Shown here piece after piece: positions 42,363 to 50,561 of a stretch of 64,000 nucleotides of DNA (positions within the stretch are counted from its first letter, which is position 1; each line of letters starts with the position of its first letter). The notes under the pieces are model-generated. The model was not told the DNA's origin. It did no database searches and worked only from the letters and a program-made list of their open reading frames with translations. The stretch is from Achromobacter pestifer (GTDB taxonomy: Bacteria > Pseudomonadota > Gammaproteobacteria > Burkholderiales > Burkholderiaceae_B). A program made the translations under genes and the position numbers. Location: NCBI RefSeq assembly GCF_902859625.1, contig NZ_CADIJX010000006.1, forward strand, positions 272,802 through 336,801, read 5' to 3'.

Positions 42363-42391
42363 ATTGCAATTGCACATGATGCAATTGCAAT
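42363..42391. promoter_or_regulatory. TTGCAATTGCA dyad upstream of aceE
   Basis: Perfect inverted repeat ATTGCAATTGCA (42363-42374), CATGA, TGCAATTGCAAT (42380-42391), itself made of internal TTGCAA/TGCA palindromes. A weaker copy TTGCACTTGCAATTG is at 42330-42344. It ends 70 bases before aceE and so is well placed as an operator. The regulator is unknown. Confidence 0.7.
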
Positions 42392-42461
42392 TCACGATGT
42401 GAAATGACGGCGCCGGCTATCCCGACCCAGGCGCCGCCCACGCACCCAAAGGAGGACGCCC

Positions 42462-45125
42462 ATGGACACCCCGATCGACCCGATCGACGCTGACCCGCAG
42501 GAAACCCAGGAATGGCTGGAGGCCATGCAGGCCGTGCTGGCTCACGAAGGTCTGCCGCGCACGCACTATCTGCTGGACCAACTGATCAATCAGGACCGCG
42601 CGGCCAATGGGCGCTATGCGGCGCCGGGCGTGACGCCTTACGTGAACTCCATCGCGCCCGCGGCCCAAGGGCTGTTCCCGGGCGACGTGGGCATCGAGCT
42701 GCGCCTGGACGCCTACCTGCGCTGGAACGCCATGGCCATGGTGTTGCGCGCCGGCAAGACCTCCGGCGTGGGCGGCCACATCGCGACCTATGCGTCGGCC
42801 ACCACGTTGTATGAAACCGGCTATCGCCATTTCTTCCGCGCGGCCACGCCGAATTTCCTGGGGGACATGCTCTACATCCAGGGACATTCGGCCCCGGGCA
42901 TCTATGCGCGTGCCTATCTGGAAGGCCGGATTTCGGAAGCCGAGCTTGACCGCTTCCGCCGCGAGATCGGCGGGGGTGGATTGCCGTCGTATCCGCACCC
43001 GCGCACCATGCCGTCGTTCTGGCAGTTCCCTACCGTGTCGATGGGTCTGGGGCCGTTGATGGCCGCCTATCAGGCGCGCTACATGCGCTATCTGGAAGAC
43101 CGCGAACTGATCCCGGCACAGGGCCGCAAGGTCTGGGGGTTCCTGGGTGACGGTGAACAGGATCAACCCGAGACCCTGGCCGCCGTGGCCATGGCGGGCC
43201 GTGAAAAACTGGACAATCTGATCTTCGTGGTCAATTGCAATCTGCAACGCCTGGATGGTCCGGTGCGCGGCAATGCCAAGATCATCCAGGAACTGGAAAG
43301 CGTCTATCGCGGCGCAGGCTGGAATGTCATCAAAGTGATCTGGGGCGCTGGTTGGGACGCGCTGCTGGCGCAGGACCATGACGGCCGGTTGCGCCAGCGC
43401 ATGATGCAATGCGTGGACGGCGAATACCAGGTGTTCAAGGCTCGCGGCGGCGCTTATGTGCGTGAACATTTCTTTGGCGCGGACCCGGTGCTGCTGGAGC
43501 GGGTGGCGCATTTGTCCGATGATGAGATCGGCGCGTTGAACCGCGGCGGGCACGATCCGGCCAAGGTGTATGCCGCCTACGCCACGGCCACGGCGCATCG
43601 CGGCCAACCCACCGTCATCCTGGCCAAGACGGTCAAGGGCTACGGCATGGGCGCGGCAGGCGAAGCCGCCAACACCAATCACCAGCAAAAGAAAATGGCT
43701 GACCCCGCCGTGCGCGCATTCCGCGACCGCTTCGCCATCCCCGTTCCCGACGATCAGCTGGAGCAGATTCCCTACATCAAGCCCGCACCGGGCAGCGCCG
43801 AGCAGGCCTACTTTGAGGCTGCCATCGCGCGGGCAGGCGGCCATTTGCCGCGTCGTCCCGCAGGCCCTGGCCCGCTGGCCACGCCGTCGCTGGACGCATT
43901 CGCGTCGCACCTGAAAGGCAGCGACGGGCGCGAGTTCTCCACCACGATGGCTTTTGTGCGCGTGCTGGCGCAATTGTTGAAAGACCCCGAGATCGGCCAG
44001 CGGGTGGTGCCGATCGTGCCGGACGAATCCCGCACGTTCGGCATGGACGGCATGTTCCGGCAAGTGGGCATCTATTCGCATGTGGGGCAGTTGTACACGC
44101 CGCAGGACGCCGACCAGCTAAGCGTCTATCGCGAGGACCGCAAAGGCCAGATATTGCAGGAAGGGATCAATGAGTCCGGCGCCATGTCGTCGTGGATTGC
44201 CGCGGCCACCGCCCATAGCACCCATGGCGTGGCCACCATTCCGTTCTACATTTTCTATTCGATGTTCGGTTTCCAACGGGTGGGCGACCTGGCCTGGGCG
44301 GCCGGTGACATCCGCGCGCGGGGGTTCCTGCTGGGAGCGACGTCGGGCCGGACCACGCTGGAAGGCGAAGGCTTGCAGCACGACGACGGCCATAGCCATG
44401 TGTTGGCCTCGGTCATCCCGTCGTGCCGCGCCTACGATCCCGCCTACGCCTATGAGATTGCGGTGATCGTGCAGGACGGCATGCGCCGCATGTACCAGGA
44501 GCAAGAGGACGTCTTCTACTACCTGACGCTGATCAACGAAAAGACCGCGCATCCGGCCATGCCTGAAGGCGCCGAGGCCGGCATCCTGCAAGGCATGTAC
44601 CGCTTGCGTGAAGGAGAGCCTGGCGCCTTGCGCGTGCAATTGCTGGGTAGCGGCGCGATCCTGCGCGAGACCTTGGCCGCGGCCGATCTGCTGCAACAGG
44701 ATTTTGGCGTGGCGGCCGATGTCTGGAGCGTGACGAGTTATTCGGAACTGGGCCGGGATGGGCAGGAAGCCGAACGCTGGAACCGCCTGCATCCGCTGGA
44801 GGACGCACGCCGTGGCCATGCGGAAACGGCGTTGGCTGGCAGCATCGGCCCGGTCGTGGCGGCTACCGACTATATGAAGACGGTGCCCGAGCAGATCCGC
44901 CCGTTCATGGCGGGCCGCCGTTACGTGACGCTGGGCACGGACGGGTTTGGCCGGTCAGACACGCGGCAGGCGTTGCGTGCGTTTTTCGGAGTGGACCGCC
45001 ATCACATCGCGCTGGCGGCCTTGAAGGCGCTGGCGGACGAGGGCTTGCTTGAACCGGCCAAGGCGGCTGATGCCATCGCGCGTTACGGGATCCCCCCCGA
45101 CGCCGTGTCCGCCGCCTTGCCTTAA
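42462..45125 (+). CDS. aceE: Pyruvate dehydrogenase E1 component, homodimeric AceE type
   Basis: Thiamine diphosphate enzyme of 887 residues, full length for AceE, decarboxylating pyruvate and acetylating the E2 lipoyl group. GHSAPGIYARAYLEGR, GFLGDGEQDQPETLAAV (ThDP motif GDGE...) and IPFYIFYSMFGFQRVGDLAW are diagnostic. AGGAGG precedes the ATG. Unusually, no aceF (E2) or lpd (E3) follows; the next gene is convergent. It therefore looks like a second, stand-alone E1 next to the denitrification genes. Confidence 0.93.
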   Translation: MDTPIDPIDADPQETQEWLEAMQAVLAHEGLPRTHYLLDQLINQDRAANGRYAAPGVTPYVNSIAPAAQGLFPGDVGIELRLDAYLRWNAMAMVLRAGKTSGVGGHIATYASATTLYETGYRHFFRAATPNFLGDMLYIQGHSAPGIYARAYLEGRISEAELDRFRREIGGGGLPSYPHPRTMPSFWQFPTVSMGLGPLMAAYQARYMRYLEDRELIPAQGRKVWGFLGDGEQDQPETLAAVAMAGREKLDNLIFVVNCNLQRLDGPVRGNAKIIQELESVYRGAGWNVIKVIWGAGWDALLAQDHDGRLRQRMMQCVDGEYQVFKARGGAYVREHFFGADPVLLERVAHLSDDEIGALNRGGHDPAKVYAAYATATAHRGQPTVILAKTVKGYGMGAAGEAANTNHQQKKMADPAVRAFRDRFAIPVPDDQLEQIPYIKPAPGSAEQAYFEAAIARAGGHLPRRPAGPGPLATPSLDAFASHLKGSDGREFSTTMAFVRVLAQLLKDPEIGQRVVPIVPDESRTFGMDGMFRQVGIYSHVGQLYTPQDADQLSVYREDRKGQILQEGINESGAMSSWIAAATAHSTHGVATIPFYIFYSMFGFQRVGDLAWAAGDIRARGFLLGATSGRTTLEGEGLQHDDGHSHVLASVIPSCRAYDPAYAYEIAVIVQDGMRRMYQEQEDVFYYLTLINEKTAHPAMPEGAEAGILQGMYRLREGEPGALRVQLLGSGAILRETLAAADLLQQDFGVAADVWSVTSYSELGRDGQEAERWNRLHPLEDARRGHAETALAGSIGPVVAATDYMKTVPEQIRPFMAGRRYVTLGTDGFGRSDTRQALRAFFGVDRHHIALAALKALADEGLLEPAKAADAIARYGIPPDAVSAALP

Positions 45126-45139
45126 CGGGAGCGGCTGGC

Positions 45140-45763
45140 CTAGACCCGGCGTGCCAGCAGGGCCCAGATGCCTGCGGCGGACAGCATGGCGCCGCCACCC
45201 AGGTTGAAGCCGCGCTGCGCCCGGGGCGACGTCAGCAGCCGGCGCGCGGCCCCTGCGAAGATGGCGTAAGCGGTGGCGTTGATGCCGGCGCAGGCGACGA
45301 ACGTGGCCGACAACATCCACAGTTGGCGCGTCACGTCGCCGGTCGGGTCAATGAATTGGGGCAGGAAGGCGACAAAGAAAATCATGCCCTTGGGATTCAA
45401 CGCCGTCACCAGATAGGTGTTGGTGAACAGCTTCCAGCGCGATCCGGCAGCCGTGGCCTCGGGCAGGGTGGCTGGCGCCACGCCCGCGCGCAGCAGCTTG
45501 AAACCCAGATACAGCAGATACAGCCCGCCGACGGTCTTCACTACCGTGAACCAGAACGCCGACGCCGCCAGTAGCGTGCCCAGGCCCACCAGGGACAGCA
45601 CCAGGGCGGTGGAGTCGCCCAGCGTCACGGCGGCCACCAGAGGCAGGCGCGCGCGCTTGCCATGCGTGATGGAATAGCTGATGACGGTCAGGATGGTGGG
45701 GCCGGGCAGCATCACCAGCAGAGCCGAGGCGCCCAGAAAGGCCAGCCAGGTTTCAAATGACAT
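45140..45763 (-). CDS. LysE/RhtB-family amino acid exporter
   Basis: Inner-membrane protein of 207 residues with about six hydrophobic segments. LLVMLPGPTILTVISYSI and ALNPKGMIFFVAFLPQFI are family motifs. It exports amino acids or derivatives; substrate unknown. It is convergent with aceE (14-base gap) and divergent from the glutathione reductase gene. I chose the ATG at 45763; an upstream extension to 45832 lacks support. Confidence 0.87.
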   Translation of the reverse strand: MSFETWLAFLGASALLVMLPGPTILTVISYSITHGKRARLPLVAAVTLGDSTALVLSLVGLGTLLAASAFWFTVVKTVGGLYLLYLGFKLLRAGVAPATLPEATAAGSRWKLFTNTYLVTALNPKGMIFFVAFLPQFIDPTGDVTRQLWMLSATFVACAGINATAYAIFAGAARRLLTSPRAQRGFNLGGGAMLSAAGIWALLARRV

Positions 45764-45940
45764 GAGACACGCGCTCCAGTAAGGGTGAGGGCGGCTGCGG
45801 GGCAGCCTGGCCACTGACTGTATGCCAATCACCCTGCGTTGGGAATGCCCTGCGCGCAGGCCCGGTGGCCGGGTGGTGTTAAATATGGTTTTCCCGGACA
45901 GTGAACGCGAGGCCGCAGGGCTTCTCGCGAAGGAAACACC

Positions 45941-47299
45941 ATGGCATTCGATTTTGATCTGTTTGTGATTGGCGCAGGCTCAGGCGGCGTGCGCGCGGCC
46001 CGGTTCGCGGCGGGCTTTGGCGCGCGCGTGGCGGTGGCGGAGAGCCGCTACCTGGGCGGCACCTGCGTCAACGTGGGTTGCGTGCCCAAGAAGCTGCTGG
46101 TCTACGGCGCTCACTACAGCGAGGATTTTGAACAGGCGCACGGCTTTGGTTGGACGGCCGGCAAACCCTCGTTCGACTGGCCCACCCTGATCGCCAACAA
46201 GAATCGCGAAATCGAGCGTCTTAACGGCATTTATCGCAACTTGCTGGTCAATAGCGGCGTCACGCTGCTGGAAGGCCACGCCCGCATCGTCGACCCGCAT
46301 ACGGTCGAGATCAATGGCCAGCGCCACACCACCGCCAATATTCTGGTGGCCACCGGCGGCTGGCCGCAGGTGCCCGATATTCCGGGCAAGGAACACGCCA
46401 TCACCTCGAACGAGGCGTTCTTCCTGAAGGCGCTGCCGCGCCGCGTGCTGGTCGTGGGCGGCGGTTACATCGCGGTGGAATTCGCGTCGATCTTCAACGG
46501 CATGGGTGCGCAGACCATCCAGGCCTACCGCGGCCCGCTGTTCCTGCGTGGCTTTGACCAGGGCGTGCGCGAACACCTGCGCGACGAGCTCGTCAAGAAA
46601 GGCATTGATTTGCGCTTCAACACCGAAGTCACGCGCATCGACAAACAGGCCGACGGCACGCTGGCCGCCACGCTGAAAGACGGTTCGGTCATCCAGACGG
46701 ATTGCGTGTTCTACGCCACCGGCCGCCGGCCGATGCTGGACAACCTGGGCCTGGAGAACACAGGCGTCAAATTGAAGAAAGATGGCTTCATCGAGGTGGA
46801 CGACGAATACCGTACCGCCGAGCCGTCCATCCTGGCGATTGGCGACGTGATCGGCCGCGTGCCGCTGACGCCGGTGGCGCTGGCCGAAGGCATGGCGGTG
46901 GCCCGTCGCCTGTTCCGCTCCGAGGAATACCGCAAGGTGGACTACAAGCTGATCCCGACCGCCGTGTTCAGCCTGCCGAACATCGGCACGGTGGGCATGA
47001 CGACGGAAGAAGCACGTGGGGCCGGCCACGAGGTCAAGCTTTTTGAAAGCCGTTTCCGCCCCATGAAGCTGACCTTGACCGAGTCGCAGGAAAAGACGCT
47101 GATGAAGCTGGTCGTGGACGCCAAGACGGATCGCGTGCTGGGCGTGCACATGGTGGGCCCCGACGCAGGCGAAATCGTGCAGGGCATTGCGGTGGCGTTG
47201 AAGGCCGGCGCGACCAAGCAGGTCTTCGACGACACCATCGGCATCCATCCCACGGCTGCCGAGGAGTTCGTTACCCTGCGCACGCCAGTGGCGCAGTAA
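45941..47299 (+). CDS. gor: Glutathione-disulfide reductase
   Basis: FAD enzyme of 452 residues that reduces glutathione disulfide with [18 protein letters not shown] is the redox disulfide, [14 protein letters not shown] the NADPH domain, [19 protein letters not shown] the FAD contact, and [13 protein letters not shown] the C-terminal His-Glu pair. AAGGAAA precedes the ATG. The stop codon lies inside a 15-base tandem repeat. Confidence 0.94.
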   Translation: MAFDFDLFVIGAGSGGVRAARFAAGFGARVAVAESRYLGGTCVNVGCVPKKLLVYGAHYSEDFEQAHGFGWTAGKPSFDWPTLIANKNREIERLNGIYRNLLVNSGVTLLEGHARIVDPHTVEINGQRHTTANILVATGGWPQVPDIPGKEHAITSNEAFFLKALPRRVLVVGGGYIAVEFASIFNGMGAQTIQAYRGPLFLRGFDQGVREHLRDELVKKGIDLRFNTEVTRIDKQADGTLAATLKDGSVIQTDCVFYATGRRPMLDNLGLENTGVKLKKDGFIEVDDEYRTAEPSILAIGDVIGRVPLTPVALAEGMAVARRLFRSEEYRKVDYKLIPTAVFSLPNIGTVGMTTEEARGAGHEVKLFESRFRPMKLTLTESQEKTLMKLVVDAKTDRVLGVHMVGPDAGEIVQGIAVALKAGATKQVFDDTIGIHPTAAEEFVTLRTPVAQ

Positions 47300-47345
47300 T
47301 CAATGACGCAGTAATCAATGGCGTTGTAATCAATGCCGTTGTAAT
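47296..47345. repeat. 15-base tandem repeat at the gor stop codon
   Basis: Three units GTAATCAATGACGCA (47296), GTAATCAATGGCGTT (47311), GTAATCAATGCCGTT (47326) and a partial GTAAT (47341). Each contains a TAA in the gor frame, so the stop codon is effectively triplicated. Confidence 0.88.
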
Positions 47346-47356
47346 GAGAGGCCGCC

Positions 47357-48181
47357 CTACAGGCGTTCGATCATGGCGCGCGCCGCAGCCGGCGCGCGTT
47401 CTTTCGCGCCATTGATGAAAAACGCATAGACATCCTGCGGTCGTGCGGCCGAGGACGGGTCGGGACCAATGCGATGCAGGTCCGCCGGGTCGGCGCCGCG
47501 CGCCCAGGTGTGCAGCCGCTCTGCCCAGGCATCCAGCACTTTCGGCGCGTAGCCCGCCTTGAAGGTGGCGCTGGCGCGCATCAGCCGGGCGTAGACGAAA
47601 TCGGCCGTCCGGTCGGCGATGGCCGGGTAGTCCTCGCTGTCGGTGTAGACGGTGGCCGCATGGTGGCGACGGGCGAGCTCCAGGTATTCGTCGCAGGCAA
47701 AACTGGGGTGGCGAACATCCAGCACATGCCGTAGCGGCAGGCCGTCAACCTTGTCCGGCAACAACGCCAGGAAGGCGCCGAAATCGACGGCGTTGAAGGT
47801 CTTGGTGGGGGCAAACTGCCAGATCACCGGGCCCAGTTTCGGCCCCAGTTCAGCGATGCCGCTGTTGACAAAGCGCTGAATGGAATCCTTGGCCCCCGCC
47901 AGTTCTCGGCGGTTGGTCGCGTAGCGCGATGCCTTCAAGGAAAAGACGAATTCGTCTGGCGTTTCGTCGCGCCATTTGGCGAACGTGGCCGGTTTCTGGG
48001 TGCTGTAATAGGTGCCGTTGATTTCGATGGCGGTGAGCTGGCGGCTGGCATATTCCAGTTCTCGCGCATGCGGCAGGCCTTCCGGGTAGAAAGGGCCACG
48101 CCAGGGAGCGTAAGTCCAGCCTCCAATGCCGACGCGGATGATGGGGGGCCTATCCACCACGGACGGGTGACGATGCGGCAT
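47357..48181 (-). CDS. DUF72 domain protein
   Basis: Protein of 274 residues with the DUF72 TIM-barrel pattern: VGIGGWTYAPWRGPFYP at the start, then AIEINGTYYSTQKPATFAKW, FSLKASRYATN and HVLDVRHPSF. Its function is unknown to me. The ATG at 48181 has GGAG 9 bases upstream. A 597-codon frame extends to 49150, but that extension only opposes the LysE gene. Confidence 0.85.
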   Translation of the reverse strand: MPHRHPSVVDRPPIIRVGIGGWTYAPWRGPFYPEGLPHARELEYASRQLTAIEINGTYYSTQKPATFAKWRDETPDEFVFSLKASRYATNRRELAGAKDSIQRFVNSGIAELGPKLGPVIWQFAPTKTFNAVDFGAFLALLPDKVDGLPLRHVLDVRHPSFACDEYLELARRHHAATVYTDSEDYPAIADRTADFVYARLMRASATFKAGYAPKVLDAWAERLHTWARGADPADLHRIGPDPSSAARPQDVYAFFINGAKERAPAAARAMIERL

Positions 48182-48490
48182 GTCCAGGTGCTCCATGCAA
48201 TCGAACGAACCAATCCACTGTATCGCCGGCAACCCGTTGCCGTAAAGCATGAAGGCCCGAATCGGGGCGTTGCGCCGGCGGGATTGTCGTATCCGCGATA
48301 CGCCAATCCGACGATTTGAGATCATCGGAAAAGTGCCTTCAACACCGCGTCTGCTTGGTGAGCTTGCCGCGCCCAGGAGGGCGGTTCTTGTCTTGAGGCG
48401 GCCCGGCGACAAATAATCCCTGTTCCGATACAGTTTTGGGATAACGTACACGCATCCCATTGAATTTCGTCCGGCGCCCGCCGGCTCATC
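48182..48490. promoter_or_regulatory. 309-base divergent gap, DUF72 / LysE genes
   Basis: No gene is visible here. Two small palindromes lie side by side: CGTATC-CGC-GATACG at 48288-48302 and TCCGA...TCGGA at 48307-48329 (enclosing GAT...ATC). They are about 125 bases or more from either start codon, so they may be operators or a cruciform. The region presumably carries both promoters, but I cannot assign -35/-10 elements with confidence. Confidence 0.45.
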
Positions 48491-49123
48491 ATGCCCGACC
48501 TGACTCATCTGCTGACTTTCGCCCTGGTTGCCCTGGGCATGGTGCTTACCCCCGGGCCCAACATGATCTACCTGGTGTCGCGCTCCATTTCGCAGGGGCC
48601 CCAGGCGGGGTTGATTTCCTTGGGCGGCGTGGCGGTCGGATTCATTTTCTATGTTTGCTGCGCGGCGTTTGGCATCACGGCATTGCTGCTGACGGTGCCC
48701 GTGGCTTATGACGCATTGCGCATCGGCGGCGCCTTGTATCTGCTGTACATGGCATGGCAGGCGATCCGTCCGGGAGGCCGTTCGCCGTTCCAAGTGCGGG
48801 AACTGCCCAAAAGCAGCCCGCGCACGCTGTTCACGATGGGCCTTGTGACCAATTTGTTGAATCCCAAGATCGCGGTCATGTATGTGTCGCTGCTGCCGCA
48901 ATTCATCCAGCCCGACCACGGCAGCGTATTCACGCAATCGCTGGTGCTGGGCATGACGCAGGTGGCGGTCAGCCTGTCGGTCAACGCCGTCATCGCCATC
49001 ACGGCGGGATCGATCGCCGGTTTCCTGGCGGGCCGTCCGTTGTGGATGGTGATACAGCGCTGGCTGATGGGGACCGTGCTGGCCGGTCTGGCCGTGCGCA
49101 TGATCATGGACACGCGCCGCTGA
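48491..49123 (+). CDS. LysE/RhtB-family exporter
   Basis: Inner-membrane protein of 210 residues with about six hydrophobic segments. GMVLTPGPNMIYLVSRSISQG and NLLNPKIAVMYVSLLPQFI are RhtB motifs. Substrate unknown. Its TGA overlaps the ATG of a small membrane protein gene (TGATG), suggesting coupling. Confidence 0.88.
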   Translation: MPDLTHLLTFALVALGMVLTPGPNMIYLVSRSISQGPQAGLISLGGVAVGFIFYVCCAAFGITALLLTVPVAYDALRIGGALYLLYMAWQAIRPGGRSPFQVRELPKSSPRTLFTMGLVTNLLNPKIAVMYVSLLPQFIQPDHGSVFTQSLVLGMTQVAVSLSVNAVIAITAGSIAGFLAGRPLWMVIQRWLMGTVLAGLAVRMIMDTRR

Positions 49124-49419
49124 TGGCGCCGGAAGGCGGTTTTTTCGCATCGCTGGGCGGCATGCTCGGCGAGGCGCTGCGCGGCATCGTCGGGGGGATC
49201 AAGTGGCTGTTGGGCGGCCTGGGCGGCGCTTTGGGCGACTTCTATTCCGGATTGGCGGGCGCGATGGGCATGAGCCCGTCGATCTTCAACTTCGTCTTGC
49301 TGGTGCTGGGCCTGATGTTCCTCTGGGCCGCGATCAAGGCGCTGCTGCGCCGCGCCATCGTGGGCTTCATCTTCTGGTTGTTCCTGGCCGTGCTGGTGCT
49401 GGGCGGGCTGGTGGACTAG
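49123..49419 (+). CDS. Small hydrophobic protein of unknown function
   Basis: A 98-codon frame coupled to the LysE gene by TGATG. The N-terminal half is glycine-rich and amphipathic (GGIKWLLGGLGGALGDFYSGL); the C-terminal half has two hydrophobic segments, residues about 54-72 and 79-97, separated by KALLRR. I do not recognise the family. Coding is plausible from the tight coupling and membrane-protein composition. Its stop codon lies in a perfect palindrome. Confidence 0.6.
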   Translation: MAPEGGFFASLGGMLGEALRGIVGGIKWLLGGLGGALGDFYSGLAGAMGMSPSIFNFVLLVLGLMFLWAAIKALLRRAIVGFIFWLFLAVLVLGGLVD

Positions 49420-49435
49420 GGCCAGGCCCTAGTCC
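49413..49435. terminator. Perfect 23-base palindrome between convergent genes
   Basis: GGACTAGGGCC (49413-49423), A, GGCCCTAGTCC (49425-49435): an exact inverted repeat containing the stop of the small membrane protein gene and ending 11 bases before the porin stop on the other strand. A strong stem-loop would form in both transcripts, so a bidirectional terminator is likely, although no T run follows. Confidence 0.6.
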
Positions 49436-49446
49436 GCGCGGCACCG

Positions 49447-50463
49447 TTAGAACAGGTGCCGGATCCCGATCGAGGTCTGGAGCGTGTGCGATTCACGGAT
49501 GTCCAGGCGGTTGGCGTAGGCGTACAGATTGGTGCGCTTGGACAGGTCGTACTGATAACCCAGCGCCCAGCCCGTGATGTCCGAACTTGTGGCGCGCTGA
49601 TACGAAGCCAGTACCGTGCCCGACTTTCCGACCGGCACGCTGACGCCGCCTATGAAGGAATTGACGCGATCGTAGCCGGCCGATGGGCCGGTATTGGCAT
49701 TGCGCAGGTTGCCGTAGGTCGCGTGGACCTTTACCCATTCAAAGTCATAGGAGCCCGCCGCTTGCAGGTTGGTCGCGATCTTCTTGCCGGGCTGGGCCGC
49801 GTTCGGATTCAGGCGTTCGTAGGTCAGTGCCGTGGCGATGGGGCCCTTGGTGTAGCGCAGTCCCGCCGTCAGCACGCGGTCGTGCGCGTCGGTGGCGAAG
49901 GCGCTGCCGTCGTGGGCTTCAAAGCTGTAGCCCAGGCCGGCCTGTAGCCCGCCCATGTTGGGCGTGGTGTAGAACACGGCATTGTTGACCCGGCCTCCCG
50001 CGCCGAAATCGCCGTCGTTGTAACCCAGGCTGGCGTTGTTGGAGCTTTGTCCCCAGCCGCTGCCAAATGGCGAACCCACCGCCGCCCATTCAAATCCGTA
50101 GACCCATTGCCGGCCCAACCGCACTTCGCCGAAATCCCCGGCCAGCCCCACGTAGGCCCAGCGGCCGAACATCCGGCCTTGGGCTTCGGTGCCGTTGTTG
50201 GCGTTGAAGCCGCTTTCCAGGCGGAACACCGCCTTGTAGCCATTGCCCAGGTCTTCCGCGCCGCGCAAGCCCCAACGCGATCCCGACTGGTTGCCGCTTT
50301 TTTGGCGCAGGCTGGATTCCCCATTCTTGCGTTCATAGGTCATGCCCAGGTCGACCAGGCCATACAGCGTGACGGCGCTTGTCTCCGCGGCCTGCACCGG
50401 GCTCAGGCAGGACAGCGCCAAGGCGGCGCCCAAGGTGCGTCGGTGTCTGATCATTCTTTTCAT
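49447..50463 (-). CDS. Gram-negative porin (Omp32-like)
   Basis: Outer-membrane beta-barrel of 338 residues. A signal peptide ends at SPVQA before AETSAVTLYGLVDLGMTYE, followed by SGNQSGSRWGLRGAEDLGNGYKAVFRLESGF and a C-terminal phenylalanine (IGIRHLF), the standard betaproteobacterial porin pattern. AGGAT-like sequence precedes the ATG at 50463. It lies downstream of the CocE hydrolase and the peptide importer and may serve the same substrate, which is inferred. Confidence 0.9.
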   Translation of the reverse strand: MKRMIRHRRTLGAALALSCLSPVQAAETSAVTLYGLVDLGMTYERKNGESSLRQKSGNQSGSRWGLRGAEDLGNGYKAVFRLESGFNANNGTEAQGRMFGRWAYVGLAGDFGEVRLGRQWVYGFEWAAVGSPFGSGWGQSSNNASLGYNDGDFGAGGRVNNAVFYTTPNMGGLQAGLGYSFEAHDGSAFATDAHDRVLTAGLRYTKGPIATALTYERLNPNAAQPGKKIATNLQAAGSYDFEWVKVHATYGNLRNANTGPSAGYDRVNSFIGGVSVPVGKSGTVLASYQRATSSDITGWALGYQYDLSKRTNLYAYANRLDIRESHTLQTSIGIRHLF

Positions 50464-50561
50464 GGAGGATCCCCCTATTGATGATGGAAAAAAGGACAAA
50501 AGAGGCCCCTGCCACCGGCGCAAGGCGCGGGCGGCCGAGGGTAAGGCAAGGCGGTGGCGGC

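Noticed and set aside
42330..42391. TTGCAATTGCA array as an FNR/NnrR box
   Set aside because: The half-site spacing does not fit TTG-N8-CAA as found at nirV and nirK, and the arms are longer; it looks like a different operator class.
42417..44081. 554-codon open frame antisense to aceE
   Set aside because: Rich in His, Gln and Arg as shadow frames are here, with no family motif; aceE is unambiguous.
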